64,000 bases of DNA from Flavobacterium stagni (GCF_004122105.1 NZ_SBKN01000004.1:1-64000); one strand, 5' to 3'; numbered from the stretch's first letter, positions 37,855-48,451 are shown. The notes: generated by a model not told the origin, from the sequence alone. Made by a program: numbers and translations.

Positions 37855-40800
37855 ATGATGGATAACTACAGTTCTCCGGGATATCGAACGTGTTCGTTTC
37901 CCGATTCGTCTGATTATTCAGAACCAAAGGCTAAAAAGTCTGGTTCGAGTAAAAGACGATCCTCATGGATTATGAGTTTAGTTGCCATGGTACTTGTACT
38001 ATGCAGCTTTACATCATGGTCTCAGGTAACTGGGTATTCTTTTGCTCAAACGAGTGGAACGTATACACCAGTTACTGCAGGAACTCAAATCATCACAGCA
38101 AACACTGATGATGGAAGTTCTTCAGCAACAAACATTGGTTTTAGTTTTACCTTTAATGGTACTGCTTTTACCCAATTTGTTGCCAATTCAAATGGTAGTA
38201 TTCGATTAGGGTCAGCTGCTCCAACGAGCCAGTACACACCTATTTCGACTACTGGAAACACTAATGCTATTGCATTGTTCGCTAGAGACGGGCAAGCAGT
38301 TGGTGGTGTTTTTACTGAGTTGAGTGGTACAGCTCCTAATAGGGTGCTGACCATTGAATACACTAATTTTGCACCATCTTATTTAGCATTAGCTAATGTG
38401 ATGAATGCACAAATTAAGTTGTATGAAACAACAAATGTTGTGCAAATTGTTTACGGTTCTTCAACAACTACGGCTTCTTACACAGGGCAAGTAGGTTTAA
38501 GAGGTTCTACAACAGCTTCAGATTACTCTAACAGGTTGTCAACTACTTCATGGTCGGCTTCTACAGCAGGAACTGCAAGTTCATCTACGATGACTTGGTC
38601 TGCTACTGTACAGCCTACTTCAGGACAAACGTATACTTGGACACCTCCTGTTCCTTGTTCTGGTACTCCAGTAGCAGGTTCAGTTGCTCCAGCATCACAA
38701 AGTTTATGTACTGGTGGAACGGTTGCGGCTTTAACGGTTTCGGGTTATACTTCTGGTGTAACTGGATTAACATTTCAGTGGATTCAATCTACTGATGGTG
38801 GTTTAAACTACGCTCCAGTAATTGGAGGTACAGGGGCTACTACAGTAACGTATACTCCTCCTGTATTTGCGGGGACTCCAATTTTATATGCTTGTAGAGT
38901 TACTTGTTCTAATGGAGGTGCGTTTGCAGATTCAACACCTGCTTCCGTATCTACGCCTGCAAATCCAACAACACAAGCTTCTGCATTGGCGGCTACTACG
39001 ATTACTTATAATGGTGCAACTTTAGGTTGGACAAATGGTAATGGAGCACGTCGGGTAGTGTTCTTAAGTAATTCGCCCATTGTAGATCCTGTTAATGGAA
39101 ATATGGCTGCATATACTGCGAATACAGTTTATGCGGGTACAGGTCAACAAGTAATTTTAGATGGTACTGCTGCTACAGTTTCTGTAACAGGTTTAGCGTT
39201 AGGTACCACTTACTATGTAGGTGTTTATGAATACTTACGTTGTGGGGCTGGTCCTTATGACTACTATTTTAACACTTCAGTCGGTACAAATAGTATTTCA
39301 TTTACAACATGTTCAGCGGTTTCAATTCCTTATTCAGAAAGTTTTGAAACGGCAACAGTTCCTAATTTTGCTGCATGTACAGTAACGAGTTCACATCCGT
39401 TAACACGTTCTACAACTGCAACTGGAGCTGCTCCTCGAACAGGAACTAAGTATCAAAATATTCGTTGGACACCAACAGTTACCAAATACTTATATTCCGC
39501 GGCTTTAAACTTAACAGGTTCTGTGTCGTATGACATGGGGGCTTGGTATTTAACTGATGGAATTGCAGGTTGGACTTCTATTAAATTGTATGCTAATACT
39601 GCGCCATCTGTAACAGGGGCAACATTATTAACGACGGTAAATAATGCAACAAATACATCGTATCAAAATATCAATGGAACCTATGTTCCTGGAATTACAG
39701 GTGTGTATTACTTTATCATTGAAGTAGTACATACAAGTGGTCCAAATGATATGTCGATTGATGATTTGTATGCAGTGCCTACACCAACATGTATTGTTCC
39801 AACTGCATTAACTGTCTCAAACGTAACGCCTAATACGGCGAATGTTTCTTGGACAGCTCCAACTACAGGGACAACACCAGTTCAGTATGAATATGCAGTA
39901 ACAACTTCTGCTACTCCTCCAACTTCTGGTACAATTGTAACAGGTACTTCGGATTCAGTATCAGGCTTAACGGCTAATACTACATATTACTTACATGTTC
40001 GTTCTGAGTGTTCATTGGGTGTGGATTACAGTAACTGGGTAACTAGTGCGTCGTTTACTACGCCAGCAACTACGCCAGCACCATGGACTGAAAGTTTTGC
40101 TACGACTACGACTCCTACGGGTTGGTCAAATACAGGTTTTTCAATTGGTTCGGTAGCAAATTTTGCACCTACAACCAATGCGATTTATAAAAATTTATAT
40201 TCTGGTGCAACTACTGGTACTTTTTCAACAATTAACGTTGGACCAGTTGGACCAGGTATGAACTTATCGTTCCAATACAATCTTGTAGATTGGGGAACTG
40301 GAGTTACTACTATTCCTGCTGCAGGAACAGGTAATTTTGTTGTAGAAGTTTCAACTGATTTTGGTTCAACTTATACAACATTAGAAACTGTTGTAAATGA
40401 TGGTTTAGGAGGATGGAGAACTAAATCCTATTCATTAGCATCATATGTTGGACAGTATTTAAAAGTTAGAATCACAGGTAACTGGATTACTACAGGTGAT
40501 TATTATTTAGCATTTGATAACTTCAGTGTAGATTATACTCCAATTACAGTATCTTCATTTGCTCCAACGGCTGTTTGTTCGGCTGATTTGGCAACTTCTG
40601 TAGTTACTTTAACGGGTACTAATTTTACAGGTGCTACTGATGTTCAATTGAACGGTGTATCACACACATTTGCTGTAGTAAATGATACAACAATTACCGT
40701 TAATTTGACAGGTACGTCAACAGCAGGTACTTTTACAGTGTACAATATTTACACTTCAGGTTCAAGTACTGGTTCATTAACTATTAATGCAAGTCCAGTT

Positions 40801-43800
40801 GTATCTCCAATCACAGGGCCATCTAATGATTTGTGTATGCCAAATACATTGGCATTAGCTAACAATACAGCATTAGGGGTTTGGTCTTCTTCTGATACAG
40901 CTGTTGCTACAATCAATACTTCAGGTGAAGTTACTGGTGTTACTGAAGGTACTGCTACGATTTCGTATACAGTAACGGATAACGGATGTTCTACAGCAGT
41001 TACTTACACAGTAAATGTGAAAGCTCCTGTTGCAATTACTACTAACCCTGTAAATCAGTCAGTAGTAACGGGTAATAATATTTCGTTTACTGCGGCTGCT
41101 ACTGGTACTGGAGTTTCTTACCAATGGGAAGAATCTACTGACGGTGGTATTTCTTATTTACCTATCTCTAATGGTGGTGTTTATTCAGGTGCTGATACTG
41201 CAGTGTTAACATTAACTGCTGTTCCAGATACAATGAATGGCTATTTCTACCAATGTGTAGTATCAGGTACTGCTCCATGTGGTCCTGAAACAACATTAGC
41301 AGCAATGCTTACTGTAGGTAATACAGGTATTGCTACACATCCTTCTAATTTTACATTGTGTGATAATGGAACAGCAACTTTCTCAGTTGTAGGTTCAGGC
41401 CCAGTTGTTTCCTATCAATGGTATCAAGATGCTGGTTTAGGTCCAGAGCCTCTTGTTGATGGCGCTGGTGTTAGTGGAGCTACTACTGACACGTTAACTT
41501 TGACAGGTGTAGATACTTCATTCAATGGGTATACTTACTATGTTGATGTTGTTGGTCCAGCGAATACATCACCTTCAAACTCAGCTACTTTATTTGTAAA
41601 TACTCCAGCAACAATTACTACTGACCCAACGAATCAAACAGTTTGTTATTCAGGCGGTACAGTTTCATTCACTGCAGCAGCAGGTGGAACGTTCTCAGGA
41701 GTACAATGGCAGTATTCTACAGATAATACATCTTGGAATAATGTTGCCAATGGAACTCCAGCAGGAGTAACTTACAATGGAGCTACAACGGCTACATTGA
41801 ATGTAACAACAACAGTAACTACACCAATCGGTGGTACTTACTATTACCGTATGTTAGCAGATGCTACAGCACCATGTTTTGATGTGCCTTCTGCTTCTGC
41901 CCAATTGTTGTTCAACAACCCTGCCATTACAACTGCACCAGCTGCAGCAACTGTATTAGCAGGTAACACAGCAACTTTTACTGTAGTTTCAAATGCTACA
42001 GGTACAGTAACCTACCAATGGCAACGTTCAACAACCTTGAATGGCACATATTCAAATGTTGTTAACGCTACTCCTGCGAATGTTACTTATAACGGAGCAA
42101 ATACGGCAACATTATCTGTAATTACAGGTACAGGTGCAACTGCAGGAGCTAATAACTATTATAGAGTTATTGTTACTTCTGATGGATGTTCGGTTACTTC
42201 AACAGGAGCATTGTTAACAATTACAAATTATTGTAACTCAACTCCATCAAGTAATGACGCTTCTGGTATTACAGCTGTAGTGTTGGGTGCAACTAACTTT
42301 ACGATTCCTGATGTAACCTACTCAAATCAAACGGCTACACCGGTTTCATTTGTTCAAGGTTCAAGTGCAAACTTCCAAGTTACTTTTGCAACTGGATATA
42401 CTTATGATAGTAATGTATGGATTGACATGAATGATGATGGAGATTTTGTGGATGCAGGTGAGTTAGTGAAATCTGGTGTTTCATTGGCAACTAATCCAAC
42501 AACATTGAATTTATCATTCACTATGCCAATTACTACACCAGTAGGTAACCACAGAATGCGTTTGGGGACTGCAGACTCAGGTCAAGCAACTCCTAATCCT
42601 TGTTATACAGGTTCATTTGGTGTGACTATTGATTTTACTGTTACAATTACTGCTGCACCTCAATGTACAGGTACGCCAGCAGTTCCAGTAGCTGCAACAA
42701 GTGCTTCAGCTACATGTGCGAACAGCTCAATTAACTTGACATTATCAGGTATTCCTGCAGAATTAGGATATACATACCAATGGTATAGCAGAACGTTGCC
42801 ATCAGGTTCGTTTGCTCCAATTGCTGGCGCAACAACTTCAACGTATGCTTACACTATTCCTGCTAGTTCTGAAATTTATGCTACTATTACGTGTACAAAT
42901 TCAGGTTTATCTGCGGATTCAAACACGTTAACAGTTACAACTACTTTATGTAATTATACCGTTACACGTAATACAGGTATTACTTACAATTCTGTAATGA
43001 CAACTGGTTCAACGTATACTTCGTTGTCTTCTGCGGATGATGGTAAAACGAATACAGTAAGTTTAGCAGGTACTACATTCACTTACAATGGTGCAGTAGT
43101 AACTGGTTTCTATGCAACTTCAAATGGTTGGATGACTTTCAATACGGGTCAAACATCAGCAACATTTACAAATGATTTGACTTCTACAGGTCAAAACAAC
43201 GTATTAGCACCATTCTGGGATGACTTAGTAATTAAAGGTAACTTATTAGCAAATAGAGATATTTCTATGCGTTACCAAGTAATTGGTACTTTAGGTAGTG
43301 GTTCTGCAGATATCGTTATCGAGTGGGCTGAAATGGAGAAATTCAATTATGGAGATCCTAATATCAATTTCCAAATAGTACTTCACGAAGCTGATAACTC
43401 AATTGATTTCAACTACGGTAATATGCAGTTGTTCAATGGAGCTACTCAAAATACTTCAAACGGGTACTATACGTATTCTGTAGGTATGAATGGTTCTGTA
43501 CCTTCAACAAATGCAACTACAAGTCGTATTATGTTACAAAATGGGAATAATTATAATTTTGCCTCTACGGTTCAAAATAGCTTGAAAGAGTCGCCAGATT
43601 GTAATTCACAATTACGTTTTGTACCTTCTGCAGCTCACGTAAGTGGTACTGCTCCAGCTTCATTAATTCCAACGAATAATGAACCAGCGGGTGCAATCAC
43701 TTTAGCAGTGAACAACGATCCATGTACTTCAAACTGTGGTAATATTTATACAAGTAAAAATGCTACAGCTACTGCAGGAATTGGTGTTTGTACAGCTACT

Positions 43801-46377
43801 ACTCCTGGTACTGCAGATGACGATGTATTCTTTACATTCACTACAAATTCTACTATTCAAAATTATAGAATTGAAGTTCAGGCATCAACAAACTACAACC
43901 CAGTTGTACAAGTTTTAGATGCTTCTTTAAACCCAGTTGCATGTTTCAACGCTGCAGGTGCTGGTTTAACTGAATTGGTTTCTTCTGTAACCTTGTCTTT
44001 AAGTACTCAATACTACTTAAGAATTTATGATTCGGCTACAGGTGCTGCAGGTGGAGCTTCAGGAAGTGGAGAGTTTGCGGTTTGTATTAGTCAAATCTTA
44101 CCTCCTCCTGCTTATGATGAACCAGCCGGTGCATTATCATTAACTGTTGGAACAACATGTTCACCAGTTGCAAGTGTACCAGCGGAAATCTTACGTTCTA
44201 CTGCTACTGCAGGAATCCAAGTTTGTAATGCTACTACAGCAGGTACTCCAGATGATGACGTATGGTATAAATTTACTACACCAGCAGCTTCGTCAGGAAT
44301 TACTTATACAATTAATGTACAAGGTATCTCTACATTCAACCCTGTAGTACAGTTGTTTGCTGGTACGCCAAGTACTGCTAACTCTGTAGCATGTGTGAAT
44401 AGTACTGGAAATGGAGGACTAGAGACTATCTCAAATTCTGCTTTATTACCTAGTACAGATTACTATGTGAGAATTTATAACTCAGGAGCTGGTGCAGCAA
44501 ATGGTTCATTTACTGTATGTGTATTAGCTTCAGTTCCAGGATGTGTATCTTCTCCAACTGCTCCTGCAAATGCATCTACAACTTGTGAGTCTACTTCAGG
44601 TACAACATTATCTTGGGCTGCAGTTTCAAGTGCAACACTTTATGATGTTTATTTTGAAGGAAACTTGGTTTCAGCTGATCAAACAGCTTTATCTTGGACT
44701 ACATCAGTATTAGCTGCTGGAACATACAGCTGGAGTGTAGTGCCTAAGAATGTTTATGGAACTGCAACTGCATGTTCAACATTTACTTTCACAGTACTTC
44801 CAAATATTACCTATTATGCGGATTTAGATAACGACGGTTTCGGTAATGCTGCTGTTCCTGTTGTATCTTGTACTCCAATTGCAGGTTATGTAACCAACAA
44901 TCTTGACTGTAACGATAACCAAGTTAGATATCAAGATAACGATGGTGACTTATTTGGTTCTTCTGTAAAAGTTCCTTGTGGCGGTGTATTGAATAGCACT
45001 GATTGTAATGATAACTTGTTGACCTATGTAGATGCTGATCTAGATGGTTATGGTACCACTACTTTAGCTGCTTGTGGATCTACTTTCAATACAGATTGTG
45101 ATGATACAGTTGCTTCTACTAACCCAGGTGCTGTAGACGTTTGTTACGATGGTATTGACAACGACTGTAACGGTAACATCGATAACATCGGTTTACCAGG
45201 TGGTTGTACACCAATCTATACAGTACCAGCGGTTACTGTTCCTAATTCAACAATTAGTTATGGTGCTTCTATCATTACAAGTTTAGTGGCGAACTGTCAA
45301 GGATATCGTTATGTGGTTACACGTGTGAATCCAGCCGATGATACACCGATGTCAGCCCCTGTAACTGTGGATATGGGTATGCGTAACTTGTTCTTGTCTA
45401 ACTTGTCTAACTATGCTTATGGTGCGAAGTTTAAAGTAGAAACTACGGTTCGTATCAATAACGTATGGCAACCGAACTATGCGCCTGCATTCTTCGTGTT
45501 CACGCCAACACCATTAAGTACAGTGGCTTCATGTGGTGTTCAGATTTCGAATATGACTACTCAAGTAACAAGTTCACCAGTTGCCTTAGTATCGGTATAC
45601 CGTTACCAAGTACAACGTTTGGATGCAAGTAACAACGTATTGAGTACACAAGTAATTACAAGTGGTTTACGTTACTTCTCATTCGAACAAGTAACCGATT
45701 TCCGTTACGATGCTAATTATAGCGTATCGTGTGCGATCCGTAACTTAGACGGTGTGTTTATGGCTTACGGTCCTGCATGTACTATTCAAGCACCGAAACA
45801 CCCAACTAGTGAAGTTCGTGCTACACAATGTAACGACTACGCGGTATCAAGCTATAACGAAAACATCTACGCGAACTTAGTTCGTAATGTAGTGTTGTAC
45901 CGTTACCGTATGTATAACGTATCACAAGGATACGACTACAGTGTAGACAAGAATGCCAACTACTTCAAATTGACTGATTTCCCTGGTTTAGTACCTGGAG
46001 AAACGTATTCAGTACAAGTAGCGGTGAGCATGCCAGGTCAACCTGACTTTGGTCCATTCGGAAAAACATGTACGCTTGTAATACCAAACGTGGCACGTAC
46101 TATCGAAGATACACAAGTGGCAGGAGCCATCAGCTTCGAAGCTACAGTTTATCCGAACCCATTTGCAGAGAACTTCTATTTCAAAGTGAATTCAGCGAGT
46201 AACGAAGATTACACTATCCAAGTGTATGACATGTTAGGTAAATTAGTAGAAACCAAAACGGTTGCTGCTGATTCAGTAGAAAGCACAGAAGTAGGGGCTA
46301 ACTTCCCAGCAGGTGTTTACAATGTAATCTTAACACAAGGAGCGAATATCAAAACATTACGTGTAGTGAAAAGATAA
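37855..46377 (+). CDS. Giant T9SS type A multidomain surface protein (2840 residues)
   Basis: The signal segment (about 40-56, ending SWSQ) follows an unusually long, Ser/Lys/Arg-rich polar leader; an ATG at 37972 would give an ordinary signal peptide. Domains by pattern: lectin-like sandwich (57-265); Ig-like (268-360); FN3 (365-480); cleaved-adhesin-like (486-640); FN3 (645-740); jelly-roll (742-900); IPT/TIG-like (898-980); Ig-like 2 (982-1058); several Ig-like (1060-1460); GEVED-like with DMNDDGDF (1460-1600); a second sandwich (1700-1935); two pre-peptidase-like repeats (1936-2225; NEPAGA, DDDVFFTF / DDDVWYKF); FN3-like (2226-2315); calcium-type aspartate loops (2317-2443; DLDNDGFG, DADLDGYG, DGIDNDCNG). 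A region of about 310 residues then precedes the type A sorting domain (about 2760-2840, VYPNPF ... TLRVVKR). Known role of the last domain: T9SS export and anchoring. Adhesion is inferred. Confidence 0.87.
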   Translation: MMDNYSSPGYRTCSFPDSSDYSEPKAKKSGSSKRRSSWIMSLVAMVLVLCSFTSWSQVTGYSFAQTSGTYTPVTAGTQIITANTDDGSSSATNIGFSFTFNGTAFTQFVANSNGSIRLGSAAPTSQYTPISTTGNTNAIALFARDGQAVGGVFTELSGTAPNRVLTIEYTNFAPSYLALANVMNAQIKLYETTNVVQIVYGSSTTTASYTGQVGLRGSTTASDYSNRLSTTSWSASTAGTASSSTMTWSATVQPTSGQTYTWTPPVPCSGTPVAGSVAPASQSLCTGGTVAALTVSGYTSGVTGLTFQWIQSTDGGLNYAPVIGGTGATTVTYTPPVFAGTPILYACRVTCSNGGAFADSTPASVSTPANPTTQASALAATTITYNGATLGWTNGNGARRVVFLSNSPIVDPVNGNMAAYTANTVYAGTGQQVILDGTAATVSVTGLALGTTYYVGVYEYLRCGAGPYDYYFNTSVGTNSISFTTCSAVSIPYSESFETATVPNFAACTVTSSHPLTRSTTATGAAPRTGTKYQNIRWTPTVTKYLYSAALNLTGSVSYDMGAWYLTDGIAGWTSIKLYANTAPSVTGATLLTTVNNATNTSYQNINGTYVPGITGVYYFIIEVVHTSGPNDMSIDDLYAVPTPTCIVPTALTVSNVTPNTANVSWTAPTTGTTPVQYEYAVTTSATPPTSGTIVTGTSDSVSGLTANTTYYLHVRSECSLGVDYSNWVTSASFTTPATTPAPWTESFATTTTPTGWSNTGFSIGSVANFAPTTNAIYKNLYSGATTGTFSTINVGPVGPGMNLSFQYNLVDWGTGVTTIPAAGTGNFVVEVSTDFGSTYTTLETVVNDGLGGWRTKSYSLASYVGQYLKVRITGNWITTGDYYLAFDNFSVDYTPITVSSFAPTAVCSADLATSVVTLTGTNFTGATDVQLNGVSHTFAVVNDTTITVNLTGTSTAGTFTVYNIYTSGSSTGSLTINASPVVSPITGPSNDLCMPNTLALANNTALGVWSSSDTAVATINTSGEVTGVTEGTATISYTVTDNGCSTAVTYTVNVKAPVAITTNPVNQSVVTGNNISFTAAATGTGVSYQWEESTDGGISYLPISNGGVYSGADTAVLTLTAVPDTMNGYFYQCVVSGTAPCGPETTLAAMLTVGNTGIATHPSNFTLCDNGTATFSVVGSGPVVSYQWYQDAGLGPEPLVDGAGVSGATTDTLTLTGVDTSFNGYTYYVDVVGPANTSPSNSATLFVNTPATITTDPTNQTVCYSGGTVSFTAAAGGTFSGVQWQYSTDNTSWNNVANGTPAGVTYNGATTATLNVTTTVTTPIGGTYYYRMLADATAPCFDVPSASAQLLFNNPAITTAPAAATVLAGNTATFTVVSNATGTVTYQWQRSTTLNGTYSNVVNATPANVTYNGANTATLSVITGTGATAGANNYYRVIVTSDGCSVTSTGALLTITNYCNSTPSSNDASGITAVVLGATNFTIPDVTYSNQTATPVSFVQGSSANFQVTFATGYTYDSNVWIDMNDDGDFVDAGELVKSGVSLATNPTTLNLSFTMPITTPVGNHRMRLGTADSGQATPNPCYTGSFGVTIDFTVTITAAPQCTGTPAVPVAATSASATCANSSINLTLSGIPAELGYTYQWYSRTLPSGSFAPIAGATTSTYAYTIPASSEIYATITCTNSGLSADSNTLTVTTTLCNYTVTRNTGITYNSVMTTGSTYTSLSSADDGKTNTVSLAGTTFTYNGAVVTGFYATSNGWMTFNTGQTSATFTNDLTSTGQNNVLAPFWDDLVIKGNLLANRDISMRYQVIGTLGSGSADIVIEWAEMEKFNYGDPNINFQIVLHEADNSIDFNYGNMQLFNGATQNTSNGYYTYSVGMNGSVPSTNATTSRIMLQNGNNYNFASTVQNSLKESPDCNSQLRFVPSAAHVSGTAPASLIPTNNEPAGAITLAVNNDPCTSNCGNIYTSKNATATAGIGVCTATTPGTADDDVFFTFTTNSTIQNYRIEVQASTNYNPVVQVLDASLNPVACFNAAGAGLTELVSSVTLSLSTQYYLRIYDSATGAAGGASGSGEFAVCISQILPPPAYDEPAGALSLTVGTTCSPVASVPAEILRSTATAGIQVCNATTAGTPDDDVWYKFTTPAASSGITYTINVQGISTFNPVVQLFAGTPSTANSVACVNSTGNGGLETISNSALLPSTDYYVRIYNSGAGAANGSFTVCVLASVPGCVSSPTAPANASTTCESTSGTTLSWAAVSSATLYDVYFEGNLVSADQTALSWTTSVLAAGTYSWSVVPKNVYGTATACSTFTFTVLPNITYYADLDNDGFGNAAVPVVSCTPIAGYVTNNLDCNDNQVRYQDNDGDLFGSSVKVPCGGVLNSTDCNDNLLTYVDADLDGYGTTTLAACGSTFNTDCDDTVASTNPGAVDVCYDGIDNDCNGNIDNIGLPGGCTPIYTVPAVTVPNSTISYGASIITSLVANCQGYRYVVTRVNPADDTPMSAPVTVDMGMRNLFLSNLSNYAYGAKFKVETTVRINNVWQPNYAPAFFVFTPTPLSTVASCGVQISNMTTQVTSSPVALVSVYRYQVQRLDASNNVLSTQVITSGLRYFSFEQVTDFRYDANYSVSCAIRNLDGVFMAYGPACTIQAPKHPTSEVRATQCNDYAVSSYNENIYANLVRNVVLYRYRMYNVSQGYDYSVDKNANYFKLTDFPGLVPGETYSVQVAVSMPGQPDFGPFGKTCTLVIPNVARTIEDTQVAGAISFEATVYPNPFAENFYFKVNSASNEDYTIQVYDMLGKLVETKTVAADSVESTEVGANFPAGVYNVILTQGANIKTLRVVKR

Positions 46378-46404
46378 TCTATCTTCTTTAAGATGATATA
46401 AATT

Positions 46405-46434
46405 AAGGCCTCTCCATTGGAGAGGCCTTTTTTT
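46405..46434 (+). terminator. Terminator of the 37855-46377 gene
   Basis: Eleven-bp stem AAGGCCTCTCC / GGAGAGGCCTT with a 3-base loop and a T-run. Apart from a few bases it is the same as the terminator at 449-477, including about 25 bp before it. Confidence 0.92.
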
Positions 46435-46470
46435 ATTCTGATTGAATCTAAACTTTAAAAGTTCAGGTAT

Positions 46471-46509
46471 AAAAAAACCGCCATGCTTTTAAAGCATGGC
46501 GGTTTTTTT
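46471..46509 (-). terminator. Strong bidirectional hairpin after the small membrane-protein gene
   Basis: Nearly perfect stem of about 18-19 bp with CCGCCATGC / GCATGGCGG at its core, flanked by seven A and seven T. It terminates the minus-strand gene at 46526 and backs up the plus-strand terminator at 46405. Confidence 0.92.
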
Positions 46510-46525
46510 ATATTTTGAAATTATC

Positions 46526-46744
46526 TTATTTCAAAGATAATTTATAGTTTCTCATTTTGTATCCTGCAAAAACAACAGCAGCAATAATTAAAATAAATAA
46601 ATTGGTATTGATAGGAGCAGGGGCTGGGTCACCACCTTCAAGACCACCATCACCAGTGTCGCCAGGTCCACCTTGTGCAAACAAACTTACATCAGCACAA
46701 AATAAAGCACTTAACAAAAGTAATTGAGAAATTCTGTTTTTCAT
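46526..46744 (-). CDS. Small PID-CTERM-like exported membrane protein
   Basis: 72 residues. Signal peptide about 1-23 (ending SLFAQ), then a short Gly/Asp/Pro-rich linker (GGPGDTGDGGLEGGDPAPAP), then PIN followed by a single membrane helix (about 49-63) and a basic tail (KMRNYKLSLK). This layout (signal peptide, short spacer, PID/PIN motif, helix, positive tail) matches the small proteins annotated in flavobacteria as PID-CTERM, a predicted C-terminal sorting signal. The processing enzyme is not in this window. A TATATTTG -7 box lies 20 bp upstream and a strong terminator follows. Naming rests on recall of the family pattern; the topology is read from the sequence. Confidence 0.75.
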   Translation of the reverse strand: MKNRISQLLLLSALFCADVSLFAQGGPGDTGDGGLEGGDPAPAPINTNLFILIIAAVVFAGYKMRNYKLSLK

Positions 46745-46763
46745 TTCATATCATTTTACGTCA

Positions 46764-46771
46764 CAAATATA
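46764..46771 (-). promoter_or_regulatory. -7 box of the 46526-46744 gene
   Basis: On the minus strand TATATTTG matches TANNTTTG exactly. No clear -33 box. Confidence 0.55.
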
Positions 46772-46861
46772 AAATCATTTTTTAAATTAAACCTATTTAA
46801 TAGAGTATAATCGATTAAATGATTGTTAATTGCCATAAAATTGTAGTTTACAGTAATTTTT

Positions 46862-48451
46862 TTAATCAATTTCTGATGTAAAAAATAATTTTACCGTTGG
46901 ATATTTACTTTGTGTCATTTGAATGGTAAAATCTGAATCCGCTAAAAATACTAATTGTCCATACTTGTCATGTGCTAGAAATTTTTGCTTGATTCGTTTG
47001 AATTCCAAAAACTCCTCATTTTTTGGATCTTCGGGTTTTACCCAACAGGCTTTATGAACGGGGAAATTTTCATACGAACATTTGGCACCGTATTCGTGTT
47101 CTAAACGATATTGAATTACTTCATACTGAAGAGCGCCTACCGTACCAATGACTTTTCGATTATTCATTTCTAAGGTAAATAATTGGGCTACTCCTTCATC
47201 CATTAATTGATCGATGCCCTTTTCAAGCTGTTTGGCTTTCATCGGGTCAGCATTGTTAATGTATCTAAAATGCTCCGGTGAAAAACTGGGTATCCCTCTA
47301 AAATTCATGATTTCTCCTTCGGTCAAAGTATCTCCAATTTTAAAATTCCCAGTATCGTGTAAGCCAACAATGTCACCCGGAAAAGAAATATCGACAATTT
47401 CTTTTTTCTCAGCAAAAAAGGCATTCGGACTCGAGAATTTTAAACTTTTCCCCAATCGCACATGCGTGTAGAGTTTGTTGCGTTCAAAGGTTCCTGAAAC
47501 AATTTTAATGAATGCCAAACGGTCACGATGTTTAGGGTCCATATTGGCATGGATTTTAAAAACAAATCCCGAAAGTTTGGTTTCTTCTGCAGCGACCAAT
47601 CTTGTATCCGATTCTTTAGCTCTCGGGCTAGGTGCAATTTCAATGAAACCATCCAATAATTCTCTTACTCCAAAATTGTTTAATGCCGATCCAAAAAATA
47701 CAGGTTGCAGCGTGCCATTTAAATAACGCTCTCGGTCAAATTCAGGATAGACTTCTTGAATTAATTCCAATTCATCTCGCAATTTTGAAGCAGCTTTATC
47801 TCCTATTATTTTATCCAATTCTGGATTCTGAATGTCACTAATTGCAATGACATCTTCTATGTTTTTGCGACTATCGCTGCTGAATAAATTGATGTTCTTT
47901 TCCCAAATATTGTAAATCCCTTGAAAATCGTAACCCATTCCTATAGGAAAACTCAAAGGGGTAACTTGTAGTCCTAATTTTTTTTCAACTTCATCCATCA
48001 AGTCGAAGGCATCTTTACCCTCACGGTCTAATTTATTGATGAAAACAATAATAGGTATATTACGCATGCGGCATACTGAAACTAGTTTTTCAGTTTGCTC
48101 CTCAACCCCTTTAGCTACGTCAATCACAACAATAACACTGTCTACAGCAGTTAATGTACGGTACGTATCTTCCGCAAAGTCCTTGTGACCTGGCGTATCC
48201 AGAATATTGATTTTTTTGTCTTTATAGTTAAAGGCCAATACAGAAGTAGCCACCGAAATTCCCCGTTGACGCTCAATTTCCATAAAGTCACTCGTGGCGC
48301 CTTTCTTGATTTTGTTACTTTTTACCGCACCCGCTTCTTGAATGGCTCCTCCGAATAAAAGGAGTTTTTCAGTTAATGTGGTTTTTCCAGCATCCGGGTG
48401 AGAGATAATGCCAAAGGTTCGTCGACGTGCGATTTCTTGTAAAAAATTCAT
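46862..48451 (-). CDS. prfC: Peptide chain release factor 3
   Basis: 529 residues from the ATG at 48451. An upstream TTG at 48472 overlaps the promoter box and is unlikely. Translational GTPase that removes RF1/RF2 from the ribosome after termination. Seen: G1 SHPDAGKT (17-24), a switch I region with RGISVATSV, G3 DTPGHKDF, G4 NKLD, then the RF3-type domains II and III with GTVGALQYEVIQYRLEHEYG. Length fits the family. Divergent to the 48657 operon, with a 205-bp space holding a promoter for each direction. No hairpin terminator was seen between this gene and 46744. Confidence 0.97.
   Translation of the reverse strand: MNFLQEIARRRTFGIISHPDAGKTTLTEKLLLFGGAIQEAGAVKSNKIKKGATSDFMEIERQRGISVATSVLAFNYKDKKINILDTPGHKDFAEDTYRTLTAVDSVIVVIDVAKGVEEQTEKLVSVCRMRNIPIIVFINKLDREGKDAFDLMDEVEKKLGLQVTPLSFPIGMGYDFQGIYNIWEKNINLFSSDSRKNIEDVIAISDIQNPELDKIIGDKAASKLRDELELIQEVYPEFDRERYLNGTLQPVFFGSALNNFGVRELLDGFIEIAPSPRAKESDTRLVAAEETKLSGFVFKIHANMDPKHRDRLAFIKIVSGTFERNKLYTHVRLGKSLKFSSPNAFFAEKKEIVDISFPGDIVGLHDTGNFKIGDTLTEGEIMNFRGIPSFSPEHFRYINNADPMKAKQLEKGIDQLMDEGVAQLFTLEMNNRKVIGTVGALQYEVIQYRLEHEYGAKCSYENFPVHKACWVKPEDPKNEEFLEFKRIKQKFLAHDKYGQLVFLADSDFTIQMTQSKYPTVKLFFTSEID

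Noticed and set aside
5000-46377. Non-ribosomal or polyketide megasynthase, because of gene size
   Set aside because: The proteins have signal peptides, Thr/Ser/Gly/Asn-rich beta repeats and T9SS tails, and no synthase motifs.
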